Below, one piece after another: positions 1 to 9,206 of a stretch of DNA of 64,000 nt. How positions within the stretch are numbered: position 1 is the stretch's first letter; every line of letters begins with the position of its first letter. Made by a program: the position numbers and the translations under genes. Source of the DNA: Kutzneria sp035492655 (GTDB lineage Bacteria; Actinomycetota; Actinomycetes; Mycobacteriales; Pseudonocardiaceae); the NCBI GenBank assembly GCA_035492655.1, contig DATJJB010000125.1, positions 26,164 through 90,163 on the forward strand, read 5' to 3'. The notes under the pieces were generated by a model. It did not search any database and had not been told where the DNA came from. It worked only from the letters and a program-made list of their open reading frames with translations.

Positions 1-1
1 G

Positions 2-1177
2 GCCACCGTCGTGGCCGCGACGCTGCCCGCCGTCCGCGCCGCGGCGGTCGACATCACCAAACGCTTCTACGCCACCATGTTCGCCGACCATCCCGAGCTG
101 CTGGACCTGTTCAACCGGGGCAACCAGGCCAACGGCGACCAACAGCGGGCACTGGCCGGCGCGGTGATCGCGTACGCGCAGAGCCTGGTCGACGACGTGC
201 CGGTCGGCCCAGTGCTGGACCGCATCGCCCACAAGCACGCGTCGCTGGGCATCCGGCCCGAGCAGTACACACTGGTCGGCCGCTACCTGCTGGCGGCCGT
301 GGCCCACACATTGGGCGCGGCGGTCACGCCGGAGGTGGAAGCCGCGTGGGACGAGGTGTACTGGCTGTTCGCCGTCCGCCTCATCGCGGCGGAAACCCGC
401 CTGTACCAACAGAACGGTGTCGACCCGGCGCATCCGCACACACCGTGGCGGGTGGTCGGCAAGTACGACGAGGCGCACGACGCCGTTTCCCTTTTGCTGG
501 CGCCGGAATCCGGCGCGGTGCCGCCGCATCGGCCCGGTCAGTACGTCACCGTGACCGTCGATCTGCCCGGCGCGGGCCGACAGGCGCGCCAGTACACGAT
601 CTCCCACGGTGCCGGGCACTCGGCGCTGCGCATCACGGTTCGTCCGGTGCCAGGCGGGTTGGTGTCCCCTTTCCTCGCCGAGCAGCTCTCGGTAGGCGAC
701 ACCGTCGACGTGAGCCGGCCGTTCGGTGACCTCACGCTGGATGCCGAGATGTCGCCGTTGATCCTGGTCAGCGCCGGTATCGGCAGCACGCCCATGGCCG
801 CCATGATCGAGCACCTGGCCGTCGCGCAGCCGCTGCGACCCGTCGTCGCCGTGCATGCCGAACGCGATCCCGGCCGGCACGCGTTCCACGGGCACATGGT
901 TCGGCACGGCGCGCGGCTGCATTCGTTCGAACACCTGCGTTATTACGAGTACGAGGCCGGCCCCGGCGCCCGGTCCGGGCTGGTCCGGCCGGACGAGATC
1001 CCGATCGCCGCCGGCGCGTCGGCCTACCTGTGCGGTCCCCTGCCGTTCATGCGTGACGTCCGCGCGTCGTTGCTGCGGCGGGGAATGCCGGCCGACCGCA
1101 TCCGATTCGAGGTTTTCGGCGCCGACCTGTGGTCGACCGACGCGGACCAGCTGCCCAGCGGCGCGACCGTGAGCTGA
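2..1177 (+). CDS. hmp: Flavohemoglobin / nitric oxide dioxygenase (5' end cut by window edge)
   Basis: This is a fused globin and FAD/NAD(P)H reductase that would oxidise NO to nitrate in the cytoplasm. Counting from the in-frame GTG at 11, the globin part shows Tyr20 (B10), Gln44 (E7, in NGDQQ) and the proximal His76 in KHASLGI. The reductase part has the FAD motif RQYTIS, the NAD-binding SAGIGSTPM and the C-terminal CGPLPFM and FEVFG blocks. The frame is open back to base 2, and homologues have roughly ten more residues before this point, so the true start probably lies outside the window. The family is clear. The gene looks like a housekeeping or stress-defence flank and not part of the polyketide cluster. 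Confidence 0.93.
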   Translation, partial: ATVVAATLPAVRAAAVDITKRFYATMFADHPELLDLFNRGNQANGDQQRALAGAVIAYAQSLVDDVPVGPVLDRIAHKHASLGIRPEQYTLVGRYLLAAVAHTLGAAVTPEVEAAWDEVYWLFAVRLIAAETRLYQQNGVDPAHPHTPWRVVGKYDEAHDAVSLLLAPESGAVPPHRPGQYVTVTVDLPGAGRQARQYTISHGAGHSALRITVRPVPGGLVSPFLAEQLSVGDTVDVSRPFGDLTLDAEMSPLILVSAGIGSTPMAAMIEHLAVAQPLRPVVAVHAERDPGRHAFHGHMVRHGARLHSFEHLRYYEYEAGPGARSGLVRPDEIPIAAGASAYLCGPLPFMRDVRASLLRRGMPADRIRFEVFGADLWSTDADQLPSGATVS

Positions 1178-1249
1178 CCGCCCGTCTCAGGGCCGGGCCG
1201 TCGACCAGGCACGCGACGTCGGCCGCGCGGTCGTGGCACAGTTGATCAG

Positions 1250-1801
1250 GTGAAGCTCCGGTACCTCCTCCTGCTCGGCCCGGCCTTTCTGATGGGCTGC
1301 ACGGCAACCGTGCCCGCACCCCAGCCGACCACGACCACCACCGCGACGCCGCCCAAGGGGCCACTGGTCACGCTGGGCGCGTCCGACGCGGCCAGCGGGT
1401 TGCGCGTGATCACCATCCACCTCGGCAACTGCGGCACCACGCCGTTGACCGTGACCGGCTATCCGGCGCTGCGGGTGCTCGACGAGGACCACAAGCCCAT
1501 CGACGTCAAGGTGGACAACGGGGCCGACTCGGTGGCGCTGGTGCCGAGCCTCCAGCACCCGCCGACCACCTTCACCCTGGCCGCCGGCCAGCAGGCCGAC
1601 GCCGCCGTGCTGTGGAAGAACCGGGTGACCGACTCGACCGTCGAGGCCACCAACGGCACCTACTTCGACCTCGCGCCGGCCGGCGGCCAGCCGTGGCAGA
1701 CCCGCAAGCCCGACGGTCCGATCGACCTCGGCAACACCGGCAAGCTCGCGGTCAGCCCCTGGACACCCGGCACCGACCACGCCTCCTGCCAGGCCTCGTG
1801 A
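1250..1801 (+). CDS. DUF4232-type secreted lipoprotein
   Basis: This is a 183-residue protein with a GTG start and a short hydrophobic signal ending in a lipobox (LMGC, lipidated Cys17). A Thr/Pro-rich linker and then one globular domain follow. The domain has the DUF4232 look: a Cys in LGNCGTT, the GYPALRVLD stretch and a second Cys near the C-terminus (DHASC) that probably pairs with the first. Such proteins are anchored to the outer face of the actinobacterial membrane and their function is unknown. It stands alone between the flavohemoglobin gene and a long non-coding stretch. Confidence 0.8.
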   Translation: MKLRYLLLLGPAFLMGCTATVPAPQPTTTTTATPPKGPLVTLGASDAASGLRVITIHLGNCGTTPLTVTGYPALRVLDEDHKPIDVKVDNGADSVALVPSLQHPPTTFTLAAGQQADAAVLWKNRVTDSTVEATNGTYFDLAPAGGQPWQTRKPDGPIDLGNTGKLAVSPWTPGTDHASCQAS

Positions 1802-2761
1802 GTTCGTGACGTGGCCGCATCACCGGCCAAGTAGTCGCCAGGGCGACCACGGGCCGGGCCTGTGATCATGCGTAGGTCGCGCCCGAGCCCGGCCCTGGTC
1901 GTCGCATCCACTGTGCAGCACAACAACTCCTGAACCTCGGCGAACCGCGGCCGCGGATCCGGCCGGTCAGGCGGCCCCAGGGCACCTCGGCCGAGCCGAG
2001 GCCGGACCGGACCGGACCAGACCGGGCCCCGAAGGTGATCGACTCGGCGTTGAGCTCGCCGACCCGGAACAGCACCCCGTCCGGTTCACCGTCGAACTCG
2101 TTGGTCGTCACCGTGTGCCCCAAGGGGCGACGAACCGGGACCCTAGGTGTTGATTCCCCGCCGGGATCACCGGAAGACCGTGACCTTTTACCGTGACCCG
2201 ACAACGGCCCGGTCAGCGGTCAACGTCATCGGGCCCAGGATTGGCGTGAATGCCACCCGACCGCCACGTAACGCTGCACAAAATTGCCGAAAACCCCGAC
2301 GGAGTTGATAGTTTAGTTGCCATGAGCAACTTCATGGAAAATGGTGAGCGCTCGCAACCACATACCAACTGGTCTGTCATGGAACCGTATTGCAACGCGG
2401 CCAACAGGGATCTCATACCAGCAGGTCAGCGCCGGATGGATCAAGGATAAACGACGATGGGGTCATCACACGTATATGGCCGGCGGCCATATACGGCGCG
2501 CAGGGTGATCGGGCGAACACGAGACGTAAGCGAATTGTGACTACTCGCAGGCAACGATGAGTGCCCGTTCTCCCGTGACCAAAAGCGACCCGTGACACCG
2601 CCGGTCGTGTATTGTCGCGCAGCGGAGGGGTATTCGAACGCGCCAACCGCAATACCAAAGTAACAGACCGGACCACACGCGGCCCGACGTCTGTTCTTAT
2701 CCGCACGCCCACACATCCGGCCGTGCGGGTCCACTACGTATCGCCCCCAATGGGAGGAAGC
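1802..2761. other. Long intergenic region, no convincing gene
   Basis: About 960 bases carry no open frame with normal codon use. The stretch 2240-2660 is visibly richer in A+T than its surroundings. It holds a short GGACC-type microrepeat near 2000-2027 and a perfect 25-bp palindrome at 2471-2495. It could be the long 5' regulatory region of the secreted beta-helix gene or a decayed insertion; neither can be shown. Confidence 0.5.
2471..2495. promoter_or_regulatory. Perfect 25-bp palindrome, probable operator
   Basis: Two 12-base arms, CGTATATGGCCG and CGGCCATATACG, are perfect reverse complements around a single G. It lies about 265 bases upstream of the beta-helix protein start. The one-base spacer is too tight for a stable RNA hairpin, which favours a binding site for a dimeric repressor. 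The cognate regulator is unknown. Confidence 0.5.
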
Positions 2762-4291
2762 ATGGCCAGAAACGCCTTTCGCGCTGGCGCACTCGTGACG
2801 TCCTCCGTCCTTGCCCTCGGCTTCATCGCCGTCGGCTCGGCGGAGGCCGCCGCGCCGCGCACCGCGACGCATTACTACGTCGACTGCGCGGCCGGCAACG
2901 ACAGCGCGGCAGGCACCACCCAGACCGCGCCGTGGCGAACCCTAGCCCGGGCCAGCACGGTGACCTTCGGGCCCGGCGACGTGATCAGCCTCAAGCGCGG
3001 CACCACCTGCGCCGAGGCCTTCGCGCCGCACGGGTCCGGCAACGCCGCCCTGCCGGTGACCCTCAACTCGTACGGCAGCGGCGCCGCCCCGAAGATCGCG
3101 CCCTCGGGCGTGCGGGCGGCCGTCTACCTGCACAACGTGGAGGGTTGGGAGCTGCGCGACCTGGACGTGTCCGACGCGGGCGGCTCCGCGGGGCCCACTC
3201 GCGCCGGCATCTACGTGCAGCTCACCGACTTCGGCACCGGTCACCACTACGTGGTCGACAACGTCCACGTGCATGACGTCAACGGCTGCGACTGCACCGG
3301 CTACGACGAGCCCAGCGGCGGAATCCTGTTCAACGTCAACGGTTCCGCCACGCCGACCGGGTTCAGCGGTGTGCACGTGACCAACAGCCGGGTCGACGGC
3401 GTCAACGGTCTGGGCATCAGCACCTCGTCGCAGTGGGCCAAGCGCTCCCCCGAGTTCCCGGGCGGGGCCGGCTCGACCTACGTGGCGATCCCGGACATCC
3501 TGGTCTCGGGCAACCAGCTGAGCAATCTCGGCGGCGACGGCATCGTGATCCAGAACGGCGTCAACGCCAAGGTGGAGCACAACGTCGTCGACGGGTACAG
3601 CCTGCGGGCGGCCGAGTACCACTCGGGTATCTGGACGTGGGACTCCGACAACACCGTCATCCAGTTCAACGAGATCGCCCACGGTGGCGGCAGCCTGCCG
3701 GCCGAGGCGTTCGACGTGGACGGTGGTGACAACAGCACCATCTACCAGTACAACTTCACCCACGACAACAACGGTGGCATGGCCCTGCTCTGCGCGGTGC
3801 CGGGCATGGTCTCCAAGAACGCCATCGTGCGCTACAACATCAGCCAGAACGACGCAGCCGGCGCCGGTGGCGTGGTGACGATCGCCTGCACCCCGCAGGT
3901 GGGCGCGCAGTTCTACAACAACGTGATCTACAGCCCGTCGGCGGCGAAGTTGATCGCCAACTCCGCCACCACCTCGGTCCACTTCGCCAACAACATCCTT
4001 GTCGGCGCGGGTGCGATCGACGACCCGAACGGCGCGTACGACCACAACCTGGCCAGTGGCGGCGTCGCCGCGCCGGCCGGTTCGTTCAACACCGCGGTCA
4101 GCGACCCGAAGCTGCTGCACGGCGGCGACGCGACCAGCATCGCCAACCTGGACGGCTACAAGCTCGCGACCGGCTCGCCGGCGCTGGGCACCGGTGTCGC
4201 CATCACGCAGGACGGCGGCCGTGACTTCTACGGCAACGACACCTGCTACAACAACATCGGCGCCTACCAGGGCCCCGGCCTGGCGCACTGA
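2762..4291 (+). CDS. Secreted right-handed parallel beta-helix protein
   Basis: This is a 509-residue protein starting at ATG 2762, just after GGGAGGAAG. A cleavable signal peptide (MARNAFRAG..., cleavage near AEAAAP) leads into a repetitive body typical of right-handed beta-helix proteins. It begins with YYVDCAAGNDSAAGT, a common opening of polysaccharide-lyase or pectate-lyase-like folds, followed by many N/G/V-rich coils such as NNVIYS and VHFANNILVG. A polysaccharide-binding or -cleaving role outside the cell is inferred from the fold; no catalytic residues can be assigned. The open frame extends upstream to 2612, but the signal peptide and ribosome site fix this start. A strong hairpin follows the stop codon. 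Confidence 0.8.
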   Translation: MARNAFRAGALVTSSVLALGFIAVGSAEAAAPRTATHYYVDCAAGNDSAAGTTQTAPWRTLARASTVTFGPGDVISLKRGTTCAEAFAPHGSGNAALPVTLNSYGSGAAPKIAPSGVRAAVYLHNVEGWELRDLDVSDAGGSAGPTRAGIYVQLTDFGTGHHYVVDNVHVHDVNGCDCTGYDEPSGGILFNVNGSATPTGFSGVHVTNSRVDGVNGLGISTSSQWAKRSPEFPGGAGSTYVAIPDILVSGNQLSNLGGDGIVIQNGVNAKVEHNVVDGYSLRAAEYHSGIWTWDSDNTVIQFNEIAHGGGSLPAEAFDVDGGDNSTIYQYNFTHDNNGGMALLCAVPGMVSKNAIVRYNISQNDAAGAGGVVTIACTPQVGAQFYNNVIYSPSAAKLIANSATTSVHFANNILVGAGAIDDPNGAYDHNLASGGVAAPAGSFNTAVSDPKLLHGGDATSIANLDGYKLATGSPALGTGVAITQDGGRDFYGNDTCYNNIGAYQGPGLAH

Positions 4292-4320
4292 CCGCAAAGA
4301 CAGTACCGGCAAGGAAAAAT

Positions 4321-4355
4321 CCGTCCCCGGCGCCGAGTTTCGGCGCCGGGGACGG
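4321..4355. terminator. Bidirectional hairpin between convergent genes
   Basis: A perfect 15-bp GC-rich stem (4321-4335 with 4341-4355) encloses a 5-base loop. It lies exactly between the convergent beta-helix and antiporter genes and could end transcription from both sides. Confidence 0.75.
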
Positions 4356-4359
4356 GTAT

Positions 4360-5601
4360 TCAGGCAGCGACGCTCAGCTCCGGTTCGCGGACACCGATCA
4401 GCCGCAGCAGCGGCCCGGTCATCGCGGTGGTGAGCAGGGCCATCAGCACCAGAATGGTGAAACCGAGCGTGTTGACCACGTGATACTGCAGGCAGATCGA
4501 CGCGACGATCAGTTCGGTGACGCCACGGCAGTTCATCAGGGTGCCGATCCGCAGCGACTCCTTCACCGGCAGCCCGGCCAGCCGGGCGCCGCCGCCGGCC
4601 CCGACGAACTTGGTCACGGTGGCGACCAGCACGACGGCGACCAGCAGCAGCCAGCCGTCGACCGAGCCGGTGACCGACGTGACCACGGTGCTCAGGCCGA
4701 CGGTGGCGAAGAACAGTGGCAGCAGCACCGTTTCGGTGAAGCCGTAGAGCTGCCGGCGCACCCGCTCGACCAGCGCCTCGTGCCGCGGCAGCAACAGCCC
4801 GAACAGGAACGCGCCGACCGCGGCGTGCAGCCCGATGATCTGGGTGCAGGCCGCGTAGGCCGCGGCGCAGGCGATCACCAACGGCAGGGCCCGGTCGCCG
4901 ATGCGCCGGACCAGCCAGGCCAGCAGCGGTCGCACCACCGCGAACGTGAGGATGACCAACCCGGCCACCAGGACGATGGTGGTCAGTGGACCGGAGTTCC
5001 CGGCGAGGCCGGACAGAGCGAGGATCAGGGTGAGCGCGAGCCACGCGGTGCCGTCGCCGACCGCGGCGCAGGCCATGGCGATCCGGCCGACGCGCGAGGT
5101 GTCCATGCCCATGTCGACCAGGATCCGGGCCAGCACCGGCATCGCCGTGATGGACACGGCCAGGCCGAAGGCCAGCAGGAAGGCCACCGGGTGCTGGCCG
5201 GAGCCGGCGATCAGCGGCTCGCCGAGCGCGGCGATCCCGATGCCGCCGGCGAACGGCAGCAGCATGCTGCCGGCCGCCACGCCGGCCACCACCCGGCTGT
5301 CGGCCCGCGGATTCTCCAGCCGGGCCTCGCTGCCGAGCAGGAACAGGAAGGTGACCAGCCCCAGCTGGCCGACCACGTTGACGCTGCCGATCACCGTCGG
5401 CGTCAGCAGCCAGGCCGAGCCGGTCGGCCACAGCGGGGCCAGCACGCTGGGCCCGAGCACGATGCCGCCGAGGATCTCACCGACGACGGGGGGCTGGCCG
5501 AGTCGTTTCGCGACGGCGGCCAGCAGCCGGCAGACCACCACGATCGCGGCCAGTGCCAGCAGGAAGTGGGCGACCGGATCGGCCGCGGGTAGCCCGGTCA
5601 T
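4360..5601 (-). CDS. CPA2-type cation/proton antiporter
   Basis: This is a 413-residue integral membrane protein with about 12 hydrophobic segments. It matches the Na+/H+ or K+/H+ exchanger family in the blocks LGQPPVVGEILGGIVLGPS, FLFLLGSEA, GDGTAWLAL and NCRGVTELIVA. The start is the ATG at 5601, preceded by AAAGGG; the open frame runs further upstream but without hydrophobic or conserved sequence. It is divergent from the SARP gene and sits at the left edge of the polyketide cluster. Such antiporters recur beside antibiotic clusters, where roles in efflux or pH homeostasis are proposed. The transported ion and any role in product export are inference. Confidence 0.88.
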   Translation of the reverse strand: MTGLPAADPVAHFLLALAAIVVVCRLLAAVAKRLGQPPVVGEILGGIVLGPSVLAPLWPTGSAWLLTPTVIGSVNVVGQLGLVTFLFLLGSEARLENPRADSRVVAGVAAGSMLLPFAGGIGIAALGEPLIAGSGQHPVAFLLAFGLAVSITAMPVLARILVDMGMDTSRVGRIAMACAAVGDGTAWLALTLILALSGLAGNSGPLTTIVLVAGLVILTFAVVRPLLAWLVRRIGDRALPLVIACAAAYAACTQIIGLHAAVGAFLFGLLLPRHEALVERVRRQLYGFTETVLLPLFFATVGLSTVVTSVTGSVDGWLLLVAVVLVATVTKFVGAGGGARLAGLPVKESLRIGTLMNCRGVTELIVASICLQYHVVNTLGFTILVLMALLTTAMTGPLLRLIGVREPELSVAA

Positions 5602-6215
5602 GACGACCCTTTCAATTGTGGGTGAAATTGCGGGAACGCCGCCAGCGGATGCTTGACAGGACGCAAAAACGGACATAACGGAACACGCGCCTACCCGACC
5701 CCCGAGAAGCCCTCGTGAAACGATACCCCCTGCCCGGGGATGACAGAAGCGCGCAAAAGTGGACAACCCGTCGTGCTTCCGCACGGCCCATTGCCATTCC
5801 GCCACGAGAACGGTCGAACCGTGACCGCGTAGATGATTCACGCGCATCAGCCGTTCGGCCGAACCTCCGGTCACCCTACGCGCCCATGCACACCTCCACA
5901 TAGGCCCGGTTACCGACCGGTAGAACCCATAAGGCCAGCTCACAGCCCTGCCAGCTCATCAATTGGCTGGAACTTCCAGCCCTGCCAACCAATGACGCCC
6001 TAAACGAATATGGACTTGGGGGTAAGGATCGGCGTACTTCCGTCGCTGCTGATGATCACGGCCTGTGTGCCGTCAAGCCACTCAGTGCTAACGTGCGTCT
6101 CGGCCTACCCGAACTGACAGGGGCGCGGATAAGTTCCATCAGCTTGACCTCCTCCCGGCGTTTGCCCGGCGCCCGGACGAGCTTTACTGGGGTAATGGAT
6201 CCTTAGGCGGTATTC
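5602..6215. promoter_or_regulatory. Divergent promoter region, antiporter / SARP
   Basis: About 610 bases separate two divergent genes. An 11-base direct repeat, CAGCCCTGCCA, occurs at 5943-5953 and 5977-5987, with a CCAGC/GCTGG inverted repeat between the copies (5951-5970). These are candidate regulator sites. No gene is evident. Confidence 0.4.
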
Positions 6216-8090
6216 GTGGACGTCTCCATACTCGGCCCGTTCAAGGTTGCCCGCTCCGGCGCGGACGTCACACCGTCAGCGCCCAAACTGCGCAGGGTGC
6301 TCGCGCTGCTCGCCGTCCAGGCGAACCGGGTCGTGAGCATCGACCAGATCATCCAGGAGCTGTGGGACGAGCGCCCGCCGCCCAGCGCCACCACCACCAT
6401 GCAGACCTACGTCTACCAGGTACGCAAGGTCACCCGGCAGTACGACCAGGCGGGCCGTGATCTCGGCGCGGACGACCCGGACGGCAGCGGCATGCTGCAC
6501 ACCACGTTCGGCGGCTACATGCTGACGCTTCGGCCAGAGGCGCTCGATGCCCTGCGGTTCGAGCAGCTGGTCGAGAAGGGCCGTGGCCAGCTCGCTGCCG
6601 GCGAGCTGACCACGGCGGCGTGGACGTTCCGGCTCGCGTTGCAGCAGTGGAAGGGCCCGGCGCTGACGGCCGTCAACACCGGCCCGGTGCTGCAGGCGGC
6701 GGCGGTCCGTCTCGAAGAGATGCGCAAGAGTGTGCTGGAGCAGCGGATCGACATCGATCTCCAGCTCGGCCGGCACCACGACCTGATCAGCGAGTTGATC
6801 AGCACGGTCAGCGAACAGCCGACGCACGAAGGTTTTCAGGCCAAGCTGATGCTCGCGCTGTACCGGGTCGGCCGGCGCTCGGAGGCGCTGCAGACCTATC
6901 AGCGGGCCCGCTCGGCGCTGCACGACGAGCTCGGGCTGGAACCGTCGACCGAGCTGCGCCGGTTGCAGAAGGCCATCCTGGACAACGACTTGCGACTGGA
7001 CGTGCCGCCGGGCACCGCGACCACCGGCGGTTTCGCCGGCGCCGCCACCCCGCCGAACATGCTGCCGCCGGACGTCGCCGTCCAGGTTGGACGGGACCAG
7101 GAGCTGGCCGCGGCGAGCGAGCTGCTGACCCGGGCGGACCGCACGACCGCCCCGGTCATCGTGGTCGCCGGCGCGCCCGGTATCGGCAAGTCGGCGTTCG
7201 CCGTGCACCTGGCCCACAAGGTGCGGGCCAGCTATCCCGACGGGCAGCTGCACCACCGGCTGACCGACGACGACGGCACCGCGCAGCCGCCGGCCGAGGT
7301 GCTGGCCGAGCTGCTGCGGGCGATCGGGGTGGCCCCGGAGAAGATCCCGCCGACGGTGGCCGCCCGCAGCCAGCTGTTACGCAGCTGGACGGCGAACCGA
7401 CGGGTGCTCATCGTGCTCGACGACGCGGCCGGCATCGACCAGGTGCTGCCGCTGCTGCCGGTCGGCGCCGGCTGCGCGACCGTGGTGGCCAGCCGCCGTC
7501 GGATCGCCGGCCCGGCCATCTCGATGACGGTGGACCTGCAGCCGCTGGCCGTCGAGGACGCGACCCAGCTGCTCTCCACGGTGCTCGGCGCGTGCCGGCT
7601 GGCCGCGGATGCGGAGGGCACCAGCCGGCTGCTCAGCCTGTGTGCCGGACTGCCGCTGGCTCTGCGCGAGGCCGCGACGCGCCTGAGTCTGCGCACGCAC
7701 TGGTTGATCGGCCGCCAGGTGGACCGGATGCGGGTCGGCGACACCGAGGTCACCGACAGCATGCTGCGCAGCCACCGGCTGCTGCCGCCGGGCGCGCGGC
7801 GGGTCTTCCTGGTGCTGGTCGACTCCGACGCCGGTGCGATCACCGCGGCCGCGGTGGCCGCGCTGACCGGCATGGACGAGGCGACCGCGGAAAGCTACCT
7901 GGAGGACCTCGTCGAGTTCCTGCTGGCCGACGCCCAACGGCAGGTCGACGGCACGTTCGTCTACCGCACCCACGCGCTGTACCGGGCCGCGGCGGCCGTG
8001 CTCGACGACAGCGCACGGAACCTGCCGCTGCCTTCCAGCCCCTACGAGGGCACGCACGACCGACTCCCCCTGCACCAGCTGCGCACCTGA
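6216..8090 (+). CDS. SARP-family transcriptional activator with NB-ARC ATPase domain
   Basis: This is a 624-residue AfsR/DnrI/RedD-type regulator that probably activates the polyketide genes. Residues 1 to about 95 form the OmpR-like winged helix (PKLRRVLALLAVQANRVVS). Residues about 100-260 form the bacterial transcriptional activation domain (RRSEALQTYQRAR, LGLEPSTELRRL). An NB-ARC ATPase follows, with Walker A GAPGIGKS and LIVLDDA. The C-terminal TPR region of full AfsR is absent, so this is a mid-size SARP. An in-frame stop shortly after the upstream ATG at 6195 leaves GTG 6216 as the start. Codon 388 (7377-7379) is TTA, a rare codon that suggests dependence on bldA tRNA. The gene is followed after 21 bases by a SchA/CurD-like gene. 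Confidence 0.93.
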   Translation: MDVSILGPFKVARSGADVTPSAPKLRRVLALLAVQANRVVSIDQIIQELWDERPPPSATTTMQTYVYQVRKVTRQYDQAGRDLGADDPDGSGMLHTTFGGYMLTLRPEALDALRFEQLVEKGRGQLAAGELTTAAWTFRLALQQWKGPALTAVNTGPVLQAAAVRLEEMRKSVLEQRIDIDLQLGRHHDLISELISTVSEQPTHEGFQAKLMLALYRVGRRSEALQTYQRARSALHDELGLEPSTELRRLQKAILDNDLRLDVPPGTATTGGFAGAATPPNMLPPDVAVQVGRDQELAAASELLTRADRTTAPVIVVAGAPGIGKSAFAVHLAHKVRASYPDGQLHHRLTDDDGTAQPPAEVLAELLRAIGVAPEKIPPTVAARSQLLRSWTANRRVLIVLDDAAGIDQVLPLLPVGAGCATVVASRRRIAGPAISMTVDLQPLAVEDATQLLSTVLGACRLAADAEGTSRLLSLCAGLPLALREAATRLSLRTHWLIGRQVDRMRVGDTEVTDSMLRSHRLLPPGARRVFLVLVDSDAGAITAAAVAALTGMDEATAESYLEDLVEFLLADAQRQVDGTFVYRTHALYRAAAAVLDDSARNLPLPSSPYEGTHDRLPLHQLRT

Positions 8091-8111
8091 CCCGGCGATG
8101 GGAGAAACACG

Positions 8112-8492
8112 ATGCCGTACGCGGCAATCAGCTATCGGATCAAGCCAGGGCACGAGGACGAGATCGCCGCGATCTTCGCGAACTTCCAGCGGGTGGACAC
8201 GCCGGAACTCAGTGACGACGCGGGCGACCAGGTCGGGCGGCTGCTCGGCACGGCGGTGTTCGTCAAGGGCGAGAACCTGGTCCGCGTGATCCACTACGAG
8301 GGCGACTTCGCCGCGGTCGGCCGGCACATGGCCCGCCAGCAGGGCGTCCACAAGCTCGAAGCGGAGCTGGCGCCCTACCTGCTCGACCAGCGGGACACCT
8401 CCTCGCCCGAGGGCTTCGCGGCCTACTTCCGGGACGCCACCATGCGTTCCATCGCGCAGCTGTCCGTCGGCACGCATCCGTCGACGGCCTGA
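8112..8492 (+). CDS. SchA/CurD-like protein (first of two)
   Basis: This is a 126-residue protein with the SchA/CurD-like domain known from spore-pigment and other type II aromatic polyketide clusters. The start follows GGGAGA. Matching blocks shared with the second copy at 21463 include FVKGENLVRVIHYEGDF, the RHMA motif and a C-terminal RSIAQLSV. The fold is predicted to be a small alpha/beta dimeric barrel. The family's reaction is not firmly established; roles in cyclisation or oxidation of the polyketide have been suggested. It is probably co-transcribed with the SARP and ends at a strong hairpin. Confidence 0.85.
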   Translation: MPYAAISYRIKPGHEDEIAAIFANFQRVDTPELSDDAGDQVGRLLGTAVFVKGENLVRVIHYEGDFAAVGRHMARQQGVHKLEAELAPYLLDQRDTSSPEGFAAYFRDATMRSIAQLSVGTHPSTA

Positions 8493-8502
8493 CCAGCACC
8501 GA

Positions 8503-8544
8503 AAAGGACCGCCTCCCCGTCAGCTGACGGGGAGGCGGTCCTTT
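8503..8544. terminator. Very strong bidirectional terminator
   Basis: A 21-bp perfect palindrome (8503-8523 with 8524-8544) is flanked by A-rich and T-rich ends, so it could act in both directions. It separates the SARP-schA unit from the convergent marR gene. Confidence 0.85.
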
Positions 8545-8591
8545 GGTTCCGACGTATATATGGCGCCGGGGGAAGGTGGGTGGTGCGGGGC

Positions 8592-9140
8592 TCAGCGCTT
8601 GGCGGTCTGCAGCCGGCCGGTGTGCTCGCGCAGCAGCTCGGTCATGCGTTGCAGGTAGCGGCGGATGGCGTCCCGCTCGCCGTTGCGGAACTCGCTCTCC
8701 ACCAACGCGTTCACCGCCTGCCGCAGCGGCTCGAAGACCCAGGCCAGCTTGGCGTCCACGCCGTCGCACGGGGCGACCAGGATGCGGCGGCGGTCGTTGG
8801 GGTCGCGCAGGCGGCGCACGTAGCCGGCCCGCTCCAGTCGGTCGACGACGCCGGTGATCGCGCCGGTGGTCAGTCCGGACATGTCGGCCAGCCGGCCGGC
8901 CGTCACCATCGAGTCGGCCCGCATCAGCAGGTCGAGGCACTTGTAGTCGGTCGGGGAGACGCCGAGGGTCTCGCCGACCACCGCGTGGAAGAGCACCTCC
9001 GCGCCGCTGAAGTCACGATTCACTTGCCCGAAGTCGAAGTCCACAGCGCGAATCACCGCCTCACCGTCGATGTCGAACACAACTGTCGAACACCCCCCGC
9101 CACCGGCTCGGATTCGCTGCCCATCGTCGGAGCCGATCAT
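8592..9140 (-). CDS. MarR-family transcriptional regulator
   Basis: This is a winged-helix regulator of up to 182 residues. The signature LTTGAITGVVDRLERAGYVRR and the DPNDRRR wing are typical MarR features, flanked by helices for dimerisation. MarR proteins usually repress neighbouring genes and release DNA on binding small phenolic ligands. The start is uncertain: ATG 9140 gives an odd Gly-rich leader, and GTG codons further in (around 9080 and 9056) would give a more usual length of about 155 residues. It is divergent from padR across a region with two palindromic sites and may autoregulate there. Confidence 0.88.
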   Translation of the reverse strand: MIGSDDGQRIRAGGGGCSTVVFDIDGEAVIRAVDFDFGQVNRDFSGAEVLFHAVVGETLGVSPTDYKCLDLLMRADSMVTAGRLADMSGLTTGAITGVVDRLERAGYVRRLRDPNDRRRILVAPCDGVDAKLAWVFEPLRQAVNALVESEFRNGERDAIRRYLQRMTELLREHTGRLQTAKR

Positions 9141-9206
9141 CGGAGACGGCTGGAGAACCGGCCGCGACCGGCACCAGCGAACCGCCTCCTCGCCGACCCC
9201 TGATCG

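Noticed and set aside
1999..2027. GGACC-type short tandem repeat
   Set aside because: Too short and imperfect to be a CRISPR or functional repeat array; likely slippage in GC-rich DNA.
2250..2450. A 66-codon open frame in the long intergenic region
   Set aside because: No ribosome site, no family resemblance and codon use unlike the neighbours.
2942..5431. An 829-codon open frame on the minus strand across the beta-helix and antiporter genes
   Set aside because: It is antisense to a gene with a signal peptide, runs through a terminator hairpin and has Arg/Ala/Gly-rich, motif-free translation. It is a by-product of high GC content.
8550..8570. CGTATATATGG near the marR 3' end, resembling half of the 2471 palindrome
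   Set aside because: Only one half-site with an inserted base pair step, lying at the 3' side of marR; not a convincing second operator.
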